DNA of 24,740 nucleotides from an uncultured Oscillibacter sp. Its GTDB lineage: Bacteria > Bacillota_A > Clostridia > Oscillospirales > Oscillospiraceae. The notes under the pieces are model-generated. The model was given only the letters and a program-made list of their open reading frames with translations. It was not told where the DNA came from and ran no database searches. The DNA lies in the NCBI GenBank assembly GCA_951800675.1, contig CATOKC010000042.1, forward strand, positions 1 to 24,740. Direction: 5' to 3'. This document shows positions 7,723 to 15,284 of this stretch, piece after piece. Each line of letters begins with the position of its first letter. The first letter of the stretch is position 1. The position numbers and the translations under genes were made by a program.

Positions 7723-7735
7723 ATATACAGTATAT
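7723..7735. promoter_or_regulatory. Palindrome next to the OLE promoter
   Basis: ATATAC-T-GTATAT, a perfect 13-bp dyad one base upstream of the OLE -35 element. It may be an operator or an AT-rich upstream element. It could also be chance in an AT-rich gap. Confidence 0.35.
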
Positions 7736-7744
7736 GAATTTTTT

Positions 7745-8470
7745 CTAAACGGCCTTTTCGCGGCCTCCACCCCGCAGTTCCCGGACCTCCTCCGCCGTCA
7801 GATGGCGCCATTTCCCCGGCGGCAGACTCCCCAGCGTCAGCGTATGCTCCCGCACCCGGCGAAGACGCTTAACCTCCAAGCCGCAGGCGGCGCACATACG
7901 GCGGACCTGGCGGTTTTTCCCCTGGTGGATGGTAACGGCCAGCTTTGCCGCCTCCTCCCCCTGCCGGAGAATTTCCACCCTTGCGGGGCGAATGGGCTCT
8001 CCCTCCAGTTCCCGGAGACGGGAGAGGCGGTCCGCCGCCCCCGCTACCGGACCGTGGACCCAGACGTGGTAGGTCTTTTCGATTTCCCCGCTGGGGTGGG
8101 TCAGCCTCTGGGCCAGTTCCCCGTCGTTGGTCAGCAGCAGCAGCCCCTCGGAATCCAAGTCCAGGCGGCCCACCGGGTATACCCGGACCCCGCAGTCCGC
8201 CACCAGCTCCGCAACGGTCCTCCGGCCCTGCTCGTCGGAGAGGGTGGTAACGTAGCCCCGGGGCTTGTTCAGCAGGAGATACACCGGCTCCGCCTGCTTG
8301 GGCAGGGGTTTGCCATCCAGGTGAACCTGGTCTCGAGACGGGTCGGCCTTGGTCCCCAGTTGGGCTGTCTCACCGTTCACTGTCACCCGGCCCGCCTCTA
8401 TGTACCTCTCCGCCGCCCGCCGGGAGCAGACCCCGGCGGCGGAGAGAATCTTTTGCAGCCGCTCTTCCAT
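7745..8470 (-). CDS. rluB: rRNA large subunit pseudouridine synthase RluB family
   Basis: RsuA/RluB/E/F-type enzyme that isomerises uridine in 23S rRNA. The 241-aa protein has an N-terminal S4 RNA-binding domain (about 1-60, ERLQKILSAAGVCSRR) and the catalytic motif GRLDLDSEG at 101-109, with D104 as the nucleophile. It is followed by LLLLTNDG and KNRQVRRM near residue 185, both family signatures. The start is ATG 8470; a GTG three bases earlier is equally in frame, and AGGTGA lies just upstream. The gene begins four bases after the carboxypeptidase stop, so the two are coupled. RluB cannot be told with certainty from RsuA-type paralogues by sequence alone. Confidence 0.93.
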   Translation of the reverse strand: MEERLQKILSAAGVCSRRAAERYIEAGRVTVNGETAQLGTKADPSRDQVHLDGKPLPKQAEPVYLLLNKPRGYVTTLSDEQGRRTVAELVADCGVRVYPVGRLDLDSEGLLLLTNDGELAQRLTHPSGEIEKTYHVWVHGPVAGAADRLSRLRELEGEPIRPARVEILRQGEEAAKLAVTIHQGKNRQVRRMCAACGLEVKRLRRVREHTLTLGSLPPGKWRHLTAEEVRELRGGGREKAV

Positions 8471-8474
8471 CACT

Positions 8475-9593
8475 TCACCTATACTTTCGCAGTACCGTCA
8501 TGGCGGTCTCCAGCTCCGGCTTTAAGGTGCTTGTGCCGGAGCCTGCCGCCTCTTTATCGGGAGGCGGGCTGATATCTCTCCCGATCAGAAGGCCCACCCG
8601 GCCCACTTCCTTCCCGTTCAGGGAGAACACCGCCTCCCCCACCTGGGTTCCCGCCTGAAGGGGCCCAGCCAGCTCCCGCTCCAGCTTTACGGAGGTCTCC
8701 AGCGTCTCCCCCTGAGCCAACGGCCAGGCAAAGCTGTCCGCCGCGATGAGGGGAATTCCCGCCTCCTCCGCCACCTCGTGGCCCAGCTGGGCCATTCGCT
8801 TAGCCGGGTAGGCGGAAAAGCCATAATCATAGAGGCTCTGGTGATCCGCCCAGTCATTGCCGTCCTGAAGGGTCACAGCCACAAGCCGCTGACCGTTCCG
8901 CTCCGCGCAGCTCACCAAAGTCCGGCCCGCCGCCCGGGTATAGCCGGTTTTCAGCCCCAGGCAGCCGTCCATAAGCCGCAACAGCTTGTTGTGGTTCGTC
9001 ATCGTCCGCCCGCCAATGGTCACTGTCCGGGTGGAGGCAATGCGGACCAAGGTCTCGTTCCCCATGGCCGACCGGGCCAGCAGGGCCATGTCGTAGGCGG
9101 TGGAATAGTGCTTCTCGTCATCCAGGCCGTTGGGATTGGCAAAGGAGGAATTCTCCATCCCCAATTCCATGGCCATCTCATTCATCCGCTCCACAAAGCC
9201 CTCCACGCTGCCGCCCACATGCTCCGCCACCGCCACGGCGGCGTCGTTCCCAGAGCAGAGGAGGAGACCGTAGAGCAAGGTCTCCAGAGTCAGCTCCTCC
9301 CCTTCCTTCAGGTACATGGAAGAACCCTCCGTATAGGCGGCCTCCCGGCTCACCTTCACCATGTCCGAGAGATTCCCGTCGCGGATGGCCACCAGGGCCG
9401 TCAGAATCTTCGTGGTGCTGGCAATCAGCATCTGGGACCTGGCGTTCCGCTCGTAGAGGACACGGCCGCTGTCCATGTCCATCAAAACGGCGGCGGAGGC
9501 GGAAACCTCCACCGCCTGCGCCCGCCCCGTCAGCAGGCAGGCCAGAGCCAAACACAGCGCCCCAGCCCACCGGAGGGGAAACATTTTCAGCAA
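8475..9593 (-). CDS. Serine D-Ala-D-Ala carboxypeptidase (DacF/PBP5 type)
   Basis: Penicillin-binding protein that trims the terminal D-alanine of peptidoglycan stem peptides, acting outside the membrane. The 372-aa protein has a signal peptide (about residues 1-27, ending TGRAQA). The three active-site motifs are STTK at 59-62, SGN at 114-116 and KTG at 215-217, followed by a C-terminal domain from about residue 275. The start is taken as TTG 9593 because GGAG lies nine bases upstream; ATG 9584 would also keep the signal peptide. Its position after gerW/ytfJ suggests a DacF-like sporulation role in cortex modification, but it lacks features that would prove this. Confidence 0.92.
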   Translation of the reverse strand: MLKMFPLRWAGALCLALACLLTGRAQAVEVSASAAVLMDMDSGRVLYERNARSQMLIASTTKILTALVAIRDGNLSDMVKVSREAAYTEGSSMYLKEGEELTLETLLYGLLLCSGNDAAVAVAEHVGGSVEGFVERMNEMAMELGMENSSFANPNGLDDEKHYSTAYDMALLARSAMGNETLVRIASTRTVTIGGRTMTNHNKLLRLMDGCLGLKTGYTRAAGRTLVSCAERNGQRLVAVTLQDGNDWADHQSLYDYGFSAYPAKRMAQLGHEVAEEAGIPLIAADSFAWPLAQGETLETSVKLERELAGPLQAGTQVGEAVFSLNGKEVGRVGLLIGRDISPPPDKEAAGSGTSTLKPELETAMTVLRKYR

Positions 9594-9642
9594 GCGTCAT
9601 CACTCCGTTCGTCAACAGTCAAGTGATGCTAGTATGTCCAAA

Positions 9643-10050
9643 TCAGACGGTTTCTTGCTCCTTCTCCGCCTTTTTCTTGTCCAGGAATTTTTCCGCCTTG
9701 TCCATCAGGTCCGGCGCCATCTCCACAATGCGGTCCAGCGTAGACACCGGAGGCGCCGCCACCGGCAGAACCCGGGTTACGCCATCCTTAATGGTGAGGA
9801 AGGCCACGGGCTCAATTTTCACACCCGCTCCGCCTCCTCCGCCAAAATTCTCGCCCTTCATGGCTTTGCCATAGTCTCCTCCGCCGCTGCCAAAGCCGAA
9901 ATTGACCCGGGAAATGGGAATCAGGGTCACGCCGTCCGGCGTATGGATGGGTTGGCCCACAATCACATTGGTATCCACCAGCTCGTGAATCTTTTCAATC
10001 GTGGAACGCATCAATTCGCTGACCGGGTGCTTTTTATCCATGCTGTCCAT
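9643..10050 (-). CDS. ytfJ: GerW family sporulation protein (YtfJ)
   Basis: 135-aa YtfJ/GerW homologue; in Bacillus subtilis GerW is forespore-made and needed for normal L-alanine germination. Visible features are a conserved N-terminal half (VGQPIHTPDGVTLIPISRV), a glycine-rich middle (GFGSGGGDYG, then FGGGGGAG) and a C-terminal helix rich in lysine and glutamate. The start is ATG 10050 with AAAGGACGAAAAAG upstream; a second ATG at 10041 is possible. It lies between the DUF2953 gene and the carboxypeptidase, the usual clostridial order. No clear forespore promoter was found directly upstream. Confidence 0.93.
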   Translation of the reverse strand: MDSMDKKHPVSELMRSTIEKIHELVDTNVIVGQPIHTPDGVTLIPISRVNFGFGSGGGDYGKAMKGENFGGGGGAGVKIEPVAFLTIKDGVTRVLPVAAPPVSTLDRIVEMAPDLMDKAEKFLDKKKAEKEQETV

Positions 10051-10106
10051 CTTTTTCGTCCTTTCTCCTGTTGTTAGATTCTATCATCATGGCGGTCATA
10101 CACGCC

Positions 10107-10826
10107 TTACGCGGCCGGTTTCTCGGTTGGCGGCTCCTCCGGCGGATGGTCCTTGGGTTTCTTGGTTTTCTTTTCCGGCTTAGGAGGCCGGGTCTTGCAG
10201 CGCTTCCGCCAGCGCAGGAGCCAGCCCAAAGCTGGGAAAGCCATGCCAAAGCCCACCGCCAGCAGCGTCCCGATGCGAATGGTGGCGCCGACTTCCCCCT
10301 CCATCGCCGCGGAAGAGGCGTTGAAGTCCACGCCGGTATGAATGTACGGATCCCGGATGTCCAGCAGCTTCTCCAGCAAGGGCATCCCCGTCCAGACCGC
10401 GGCCTGGAGTTCTCCGTATAACTGGACCGCCGCTGCAGGATCCTCCTGACCTCCCAGCTCCAGGAAGAGCCGCAGGGGCTTTACACGAATCCCCCGGCGG
10501 GTCCGGCTTAGGCCCCGTTTCAGCGGTGGGAGCAAGGCGCGAAGAGCGTCTTTCCCGTCCTCCAGGGTGAAAGAGAGCTTGGGATTCTCCTTTTCCTCCC
10601 CCGCCTCCTTGGAGGGCTTCTTCTTTTTCTTCTCCTTGGTGGACTTTTCCTCCTTCGGCTTCTTCGGTTTTTTCGCTTTGGCGGGAAGGATATGTACCCG
10701 CAGGAGTCCGAATTTCACGTCCAGGCAAAGCGCTCCCCCGCCGAAAGCCGCCCAGACGCCCACCCGGGTCCAGCAGAGCAAGGCAATCAGCAGTATGATT
10801 ACCACCAAAATCCAAAACCATACCAC
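10107..10826 (-). CDS. DUF2953 domain membrane-anchored protein
   Basis: 239-aa protein of unknown function that habitually sits next to ytfJ in clostridia. One N-terminal transmembrane helix (residues 2-20) is followed by a strongly basic, lysine/proline/glutamate-rich linker (about 50-80). The DUF2953 core (about 82-205) includes a segment reading LFLELGGQEDPAAAV and ends in a hydrophobic stretch with a basic, proline-rich tail. The start is GTG 10826 after GGGAGGCGCCGCCT; an ATG at 10821 is out of frame. Neighbourhood suggests a sporulation-linked role, which is inference. Confidence 0.82.
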   Translation of the reverse strand: MVWFWILVVIILLIALLCWTRVGVWAAFGGGALCLDVKFGLLRVHILPAKAKKPKKPKEEKSTKEKKKKKPSKEAGEEKENPKLSFTLEDGKDALRALLPPLKRGLSRTRRGIRVKPLRLFLELGGQEDPAAAVQLYGELQAAVWTGMPLLEKLLDIRDPYIHTGVDFNASSAAMEGEVGATIRIGTLLAVGFGMAFPALGWLLRWRKRCKTRPPKPEKKTKKPKDHPPEEPPTEKPAA

Positions 10827-10844
10827 AGGCGGCGCCTCCCTTCC

Positions 10845-11456
10845 TTATTCCGTCTCTTCCTCCTCCTGGAAGGACACGATCTCTCCGTTTTCCCCCAGGC
10901 GCATCTGGCCGTCGGTCTCCGGGTTCAGGGGGTCCTCCTCCTCGGAGGGCTCCGTCAGCTCCGGCAGGTCCTCCAGACTGCTGAGGTGAAAGGCCCGGAG
11001 AAACTGCTTCGTCGTCCGGTACAGTCGGGGCCGTCCCGGCACCTGGAGCCGCCCGCACTCCTCAATCAAGTCCCGGTTGAGGAGCAGGCTCATGGTATAC
11101 GAGCTGTCCACGCCCCGGATCTGATCCACATAGGCCCGGGTGGTGGGCTGGTAATAGGCGATGATGGTCAGGGCCTCCAGGGCCGGCTGGCTGAGCTTGG
11201 CGGGCTTGCGGACCTCCAGGGCCCGGTGCACCGCGTCCCCAAACTCCGGGGCGGAGCATAGCTGCCAGCAGTCGTCCATCCGCACCAGGCGGATGCCCCG
11301 CTGGTCAAAGGCGTAATGGTCGCTCAGGTCCTTCAGCGCCCGCTCCACAGCCGGTCGGGCCAGCTCCAGGGCGGCGCAGAGCCGCTTGATTTGCATAGGT
11401 TCGCCGGAGGCGAACAAAATCGCCTCCACGGCGGATTCGATTTCCTTTCTCTCCAT
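10845..11456 (-). CDS. scpB: Segregation and condensation protein B
   Basis: 203-aa subunit of the bacterial condensin SMC-ScpA-ScpB, needed for chromosome compaction and origin segregation. Two winged-helix domains are expected; the first starts ESAVEAILFASGEPM, and the second contains KPAKLSQPALEALTIIAYYQP, a ScpB hallmark. The tail (from about 165) is acidic and low in complexity. The start is ATG 11456 with GAGGAGG upstream, nine bases after the scpA stop. Confidence 0.96.
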   Translation of the reverse strand: MERKEIESAVEAILFASGEPMQIKRLCAALELARPAVERALKDLSDHYAFDQRGIRLVRMDDCWQLCSAPEFGDAVHRALEVRKPAKLSQPALEALTIIAYYQPTTRAYVDQIRGVDSSYTMSLLLNRDLIEECGRLQVPGRPRLYRTTKQFLRAFHLSSLEDLPELTEPSEEEDPLNPETDGQMRLGENGEIVSFQEEEETE

Positions 11457-11465
11457 GGGGCCTCC

Positions 11466-12260
11466 TCAGATTTCCTCCGCCTGGGCGGCGAGATGCTCCG
11501 GCGGGTCTCCCACCTGCCGGACGGCGCATTCGGTTTCCGAGCCCGTCAATTGCAGCACGTGGGACCGGCAAAGCTCCAGCACCGCCAGGAAGGTGGCCAC
11601 CACCTCGCTGCGGCTCCGGCTGCCGTGAAAGAGCTGGAGAAAGCGGGTGACCGTCCCGTCCCGCAAACGGCGCAGGATGTCCCGGGCCTTCCGCTCTACC
11701 GGGTAGGGCTCGTGCTGGGCGATTTCCTGGAAGGCCGCTTTTGGCGGCGGCAGCTTCCGCTCCGCCCGGGTCTGGAGCTCCCGCATGGCCCGGAGCAAAT
11801 CCTGAGGCCGGTGATCATACACAATCTCCCCCGGCTCCAAAGGCTCCGGGCCCCGGACACAGGTGCTGCGGCCAAATTCTCCCAGAGAGGCCAACGTCTC
11901 CCCCATGGCCTTCACATAGGCGTAGCTCTCCCCCCGGCGGCGCTCCTCCAGGGATTGAATCAGGGCTTCCATCTCGCTCTTGGCCTCCTCATCCTCAATG
12001 GAGAGGAGCATCCGGGTTTTAAGGTAGACCAGATGAGAGGCCATGGCGGCAAATTCGCTGGCCACCTCCAGATCCAGCTGCTGCCGGCGGTCCAGCCAGC
12101 TTAAGTACTGGTCACAGATCAAGGAAATGGAGATGTCCTGAATCTCCATCTTGTTCTTTCCAAGCAAGAACAAAATGAGGTCCAGGGGGCCCTCGAAATC
12201 CTGCAACTCCTCCGTTCGGGAGTGGATCACCTTTTCCAGTTTGAATACGGGACTTTCCAA
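11466..12260 (-). CDS. scpA: Segregation and condensation protein A
   Basis: 264-aa kleisin subunit of the SMC condensin; its N-terminus contacts the SMC neck and its C-terminal winged helix the SMC cap. The signature FEGPLDLILFLLGKNKMEIQ at about 23-42 is typical. The start is TTG 12260, five bases after GGAGG; the protein then begins ESPVFKLEKV as homologues do. It follows the M50 protease gene by 38 bp and is probably in the same operon. Confidence 0.96.
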   Translation of the reverse strand: MESPVFKLEKVIHSRTEELQDFEGPLDLILFLLGKNKMEIQDISISLICDQYLSWLDRRQQLDLEVASEFAAMASHLVYLKTRMLLSIEDEEAKSEMEALIQSLEERRRGESYAYVKAMGETLASLGEFGRSTCVRGPEPLEPGEIVYDHRPQDLLRAMRELQTRAERKLPPPKAAFQEIAQHEPYPVERKARDILRRLRDGTVTRFLQLFHGSRSRSEVVATFLAVLELCRSHVLQLTGSETECAVRQVGDPPEHLAAQAEEI

Positions 12261-12298
12261 AGATACCTCCCACCGCGCCGGAGCAGCCCCGGGCGGAT

Positions 12299-12952
12299 TT
12301 AGAAAAACAGCTCGAAGAAGCAGCGATAGACCCTAAAAATCGCCTCGCTGATCAGGTCGCCGGTGACGCCGAACCAGCTCAGGGCCAGCAGCAAAAACAT
12401 ACCGTAGCGCTCATAGCGCATCAGGCCAAAGTAGGCCGTGTCCGGCAGGAAGGCCCCCAGCACTTTAGACCCGTCCAGAGGCGGAACCGGCAGCAGGTTG
12501 AACAGCCCCAAGCCAATGGACAGGGGGGCCAGGGTATACAGCAAAAATTCGAAAACCAGAGCCCCACCCCGGCCGTCGGGGAAATACTGATAAATCACCC
12601 GGCTGAGGGCTATCGCCAGCAGGGCCAGCAGAAAATTGGACGCCGGACCCGCCAGGGCGGTGAGGGCCATGCCCTGCTTGGGCCTTTTAAAATACCGGGG
12701 GTCCACCGGAACGGGCTTGGCCCATCCAAAGCCCACAGCCAGCATCATGGCAAGGCCCAGCCAGTCGATATGCCGGAGGGGATTCAGGCTCAATCGGTGG
12801 CGATCCCGGGCCGTGGGGTCCCCCAGCACGTATGCCGCCAGGCCGTGGCAGGTCTCGTGGACCGTCAGGCAGAGGAGGACGGCCAGGACTCTTGTCAAGG
12901 TGCTCTCCAGGAAATTCCAGTCAATGGAGCGCACAAGTCCGCTGAAATCCAT
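12299..12952 (-). CDS. Site-2 protease family (M50) membrane metalloprotease
   Basis: 217-aa multi-pass membrane zinc protease of the short YwhC-like type. The zinc motif HETCH is at residues 32-36 within the first hydrophobic region. The third ligand region reads NLLPVPPLDGSK, with the aspartate at about 160. Roughly five to six membrane segments are visible, and there is no PDZ or CBS domain. The start is ATG 12952 with GGGGGAGG close upstream. It heads the scpA-scpB operon in many Firmicutes, as here. Its substrate is unknown. Confidence 0.93.
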   Translation of the reverse strand: MDFSGLVRSIDWNFLESTLTRVLAVLLCLTVHETCHGLAAYVLGDPTARDRHRLSLNPLRHIDWLGLAMMLAVGFGWAKPVPVDPRYFKRPKQGMALTALAGPASNFLLALLAIALSRVIYQYFPDGRGGALVFEFLLYTLAPLSIGLGLFNLLPVPPLDGSKVLGAFLPDTAYFGLMRYERYGMFLLLALSWFGVTGDLISEAIFRVYRCFFELFF

Positions 12953-12978
12953 AGTCCTCCCCCTTTCACAGTTGCATC

Positions 12979-13007
12979 ATTATATCAGTTCCCGGAAGAA
13001 AATACAA
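12979..13007 (-). promoter_or_regulatory. Sigma-A promoter of the M50-scpAB operon
   Basis: On the minus strand TTGTAT (13007-13002), a 17-bp spacer and a perfect TATAAT (12984-12979). It lies between the sigG terminator and the M50 protease start, so the operon running to rluB is independent of sigG. Confidence 0.88.
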
Positions 13008-13018
13008 GGGAAACCACG

Positions 13019-13045
13019 AAAAAGGCCCGCCGGAAGCGGCGGGCC
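13019..13045 (-). terminator. Intrinsic terminator of sigG
   Basis: On the minus strand GGCCCGCCG-CTTC-CGGCGGGCC followed directly by TTTTT: a perfect 9-bp GC stem with a tetraloop, five bases after the sigG stop codon. Confidence 0.95.
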
Positions 13046-13050
13046 CTGGA

Positions 13051-13821
13051 CTAAATATTTTTTTTGATGGTATTGATGGCCCCCTTCTCCAGCCGGGAGA
13101 CCTGGGCTTGGGAGATGCCCACCTCGGCGGAGACCTCCATCTGGGTCTTGCCCTCATAAAACCGCAGGGACAGGATGCGCCGCTCCCGGTCGTCCAGGCG
13201 CTTCAAGGCGTCCTTCAAGGCGATGCGGTCCGTCCAGTGCTCGTCGGTATTCTGGGTATCCCGGACCTGGTCCATGACGCACAGAGCGTCCCCGCCGTCG
13301 GAGTACACCGGCTCGTAGAGGGACACCGGGTCCACAATGGCGTCCATGGCGAAGACCACGTCCTCCCGGGGGATGTCCAGCTCCTTGGCAATCTGCTCCA
13401 CGGTGGGCTCCCGCTGGGTCTCGGAAATCAGCCGCTCCCGGACCTGGAGGACCCGGTAGGCCGTGTCCCGCATGGACCGGGAGACCCGGATGGCGCTGTT
13501 GTCCCGGAGATAACGGCGGATCTCGCCGATGATCATGGGCACGCCGTAGGTGGAAAACTTCACCGGCTGGTTGATGTCGAAGTTGTCAATGGCCTTGATG
13601 AGCCCCACACAGCCCACTTGAAACAGGTCGTCCACATTTTCTCCCCGGTTGGAAAACCGCTGAATCACCGACAGCACCAGCCGGAGATTTCCCTCAATGA
13701 GCTGGCGGCGGGCCTCCTGGTCTCCCTCCTTGGTCCGGCGGAGAAGCGCCATGGTCTCCTCGTTTTTCAGCACTTTCAGCTTGGCGGTGTTGACGCCCGC
13801 GATCTCGACTTTTCCCTGCAC
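13051..13821 (-). CDS. sigG: Forespore sigma factor SigG
   Basis: Late-forespore sigma factor, 256 aa (B. subtilis 260). The N-terminus reads KVEIAGVNTAKLKVL, the SigG signature region that anti-sigma factors contact. Region 2 follows with DDLFQVGCVGLIKAIDNFD and KFSTYGVPMIIGEIRRYLRD. Region 4 at the C-terminus ends in the helix-turn-helix TQMEVSAEVGISQAQVSRLE. I chose GTG 13821 because GAGGGGG is eight bases upstream and the length then fits. A longer reading to TTG 13890 would add a proline-rich stretch not seen in SigG and would start close to the likely transcription start. It has its own promoter and terminator and is probably monocistronic. Confidence 0.95.
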   Translation of the reverse strand: MQGKVEIAGVNTAKLKVLKNEETMALLRRTKEGDQEARRQLIEGNLRLVLSVIQRFSNRGENVDDLFQVGCVGLIKAIDNFDINQPVKFSTYGVPMIIGEIRRYLRDNSAIRVSRSMRDTAYRVLQVRERLISETQREPTVEQIAKELDIPREDVVFAMDAIVDPVSLYEPVYSDGGDALCVMDQVRDTQNTDEHWTDRIALKDALKRLDDRERRILSLRFYEGKTQMEVSAEVGISQAQVSRLEKGAINTIKKNI

Positions 13822-13893
13822 GAAAGCTGCCCCCTCTTGTGTATACTGTCCCTGCGGCGGCGGGGGGTATTCCCCCTCTTGCCGCCGCAAGGT

Positions 13894-13923
13894 CAGTATC
13901 TCCAGAGGCCATTTTTCCTATAC
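13894..13923 (-). promoter_or_regulatory. Sigma-F/sigma-G type promoter of sigG
   Basis: On the minus strand GTATA (13923-13919), 15 bp, then GGAGATACTG (13903-13894). This matches the sigma-F consensus as I recall it (GYWTA-N15-GGNNANAHTR) at every fixed position. Start of transcription would be near 13887, leaving a leader of about 65 nt before the GTG start. Sigma-F transcription and sigma-G autoregulation of sigG are known in B. subtilis. Confidence 0.8.
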
Positions 13924-13990
13924 TGGGACCTTTTGTCAGAATAGGACGGCCCAGGGGGCGCATAGGCTTTCATGAAAGGAGTTGAGGGCG

Positions 13991-14269
13991 ATGCAGTTCC
14001 GGTTTCGGGACCTCCGTCGGAAAGAGGTCATCAACATCAATGACGGCTGCCGCCTGGGGCTGGTTGCGGACCTGGACCTCCGGGTCCCGGAGGGGCAGGT
14101 CATTGCCATTGTGGTCTACGGGCCCGCCCGGTTCTTCGGGCTTTTTGGCCGGGGAGAAGAGTTTTACATCCCCTGGGACTGCATCCAGCGGATCGGGGAC
14201 GATATCATTTTGATTGATAAGCCCTTCCAGCGGCGGGACCCGGCCCCGGAGCGGAAGCGGCGGCGGTGA
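13991..14269 (+). CDS. ymxH: YlmC/YmxH family sporulation protein (PRC-barrel)
   Basis: 92-aa single-domain PRC-barrel protein. The sequence RDLRRKEVININDGCRLG followed by a beta-rich core (VIAIVVYGPARFFGLFG, EEFYIPWDCIQRIGDDIILID) is typical of the YlmC/YmxH family. Members are sporulation-associated; the molecular role is unknown. The start is ATG 13991 with AAAGGAG nine bases upstream; an in-frame TTG nine bases earlier is too close to that site. It is transcribed away from sigG. Its last 65 bases overlap the 3' end of the convergent LysR gene. Confidence 0.9.
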   Translation: MQFRFRDLRRKEVININDGCRLGLVADLDLRVPEGQVIAIVVYGPARFFGLFGRGEEFYIPWDCIQRIGDDIILIDKPFQRRDPAPERKRRR

Positions 14270-15167
14270 GGTGCATTCCCGCTCCTTCCTCCGCCAGCGC
14301 CTCCCGCAGCAGCTCCAAAAAAAGCTCCATGGCCGGAGTAACCCACCTCCCCCTTCGCCAGGCGCACAGGGCCGGGGCGGGGACGCCGGAGATGGGCGCT
14401 TCCAGCTCCACCAGTCGGCCGTCCGCCAGTTCCTCCTCCGCCACAAAGCGGGGCAGGTAGGTAAAGCCCAGGTTGCTCATGACGCAGCGCTTGATGGTCT
14501 CAATGCTCCACAGCTCCAGCGTCACGTCCAGCTCAATCTCCCGCCGGCAGAGGTACGCCTCCAGGCGGCGGCGGAAAATGCTGTCCGGCTCGTCGGTGAC
14601 CAGGGAGGCGGCCTTCCGCTGGCCGGGGGTGGTGAAATCCGGCTCCGTAAAATCCGGGGAGGCCAGGAGCACGATGTCATAGCTCCCCATGGACTCCACC
14701 TCCAGGGCCTCCCGGTTCCAGTCCATGTCGTAGCCCACTCCCAAATCACAAGCCCCGGTGCGGACCCCCTGGGGAATCTGCATGCAGTTGCAGCTCCGCA
14801 CAATCAGCCGGACCTGGGGGGCCCGCTCACGGAAGGCCCGGATCACCGGCTGCATCTGGTAGCACAGCAGAGTCTCCGCCATGTCCACCCGGAGGGTCCC
14901 CGTGGGAACGCTCCCGGTTTTTCCGCACTCCAAAAGCCGCTTCGCCGCCTCCAGCAGCTCCCGGGCCTGGGGCAGCGCCCGCTCTCCCGCCTCCGTCAGC
15001 ACCATTTTCCGGCCCACCCGCTCAAAGAGGGGAACTCCCAGCTCCTCCTCCAGCTGCTGGATTTGGACGGTAATGGTGGACTGGGTATAGCCCAGCCGCT
15101 CCGCCGCCTTTTGATAGCTCCCCTGGTCCACCACCGTCTGGAAGGTGCGAAGATTTTTCAGTTCCAT
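14205..15167 (-). CDS. LysR family transcriptional regulator
   Basis: 320-aa regulator. The N-terminal winged helix-turn-helix starts at MELKNLRTFQTVVDQGSY and includes AAERLGYTQSTITVQIQQLEEELG (quoted in parts: AAERLGYTQ, then STITVQIQQLE). The effector-binding domain follows from about residue 90. ATG 15167 has AGGAGGGACCCCT upstream; a longer frame to 15269 would run through the promoter. It is divergent from a LysE-type exporter that it probably controls. The C-terminal 20 or so residues are alanine/proline/glycine-rich and lie over the 3' end of ymxH, an extension beyond the usual domain. Confidence 0.93.
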   Translation of the reverse strand: MELKNLRTFQTVVDQGSYQKAAERLGYTQSTITVQIQQLEEELGVPLFERVGRKMVLTEAGERALPQARELLEAAKRLLECGKTGSVPTGTLRVDMAETLLCYQMQPVIRAFRERAPQVRLIVRSCNCMQIPQGVRTGACDLGVGYDMDWNREALEVESMGSYDIVLLASPDFTEPDFTTPGQRKAASLVTDEPDSIFRRRLEAYLCRREIELDVTLELWSIETIKRCVMSNLGFTYLPRFVAEEELADGRLVELEAPISGVPAPALCAWRRGRWVTPAMELFLELLREALAEEGAGMHLTAAASAPGPGPAAGRAYQSK

Positions 15168-15185
15168 AGGGGTCCCTCCTAACTC

Positions 15186-15200
15186 ATTGATTTTATCAAT
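15186..15200. promoter_or_regulatory. LysR-type operator (T-N11-A dyad)
   Basis: ATTGAT-TTT-ATCAAT is a perfect dyad containing the T-N11-A pattern of LysR-family boxes. It sits just downstream of the -10 element of the regulator's own promoter, the position expected for autorepression. Confidence 0.6.
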
Positions 15201-15229
15201 AGTATACTTTAAAAACTTTCGCTTTTCAA
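15201..15229 (-). promoter_or_regulatory. Promoter of the LysR gene
   Basis: On the minus strand TTGAAA (15229-15224), a 17-bp spacer and TATACT (15206-15201). Its -35 hexamer occupies almost the same bases as the -35 of the divergent exporter promoter. Confidence 0.82.
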
Positions 15230-15251
15230 ATGAATGTTTTTCTGCTATGAT
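15223..15251 (+). promoter_or_regulatory. Promoter of the LysE-type exporter
   Basis: TTTTCA (15223-15228), 17 bp, TATGAT (15246-15251), with TGC just before it as an extended -10. The weak -35 suggests dependence on an activator. Confidence 0.7.
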
Positions 15252-15284
15252 TAGGCCCATCTCAACCAAAGGATGGTGTCCGTC

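Noticed and set aside
9630..9636. CATACTA on the minus strand upstream of the carboxypeptidase, a perfect sigma-G-like -10
   Set aside because: No matching -35 (GHATR-like) was found 15-18 bp upstream.
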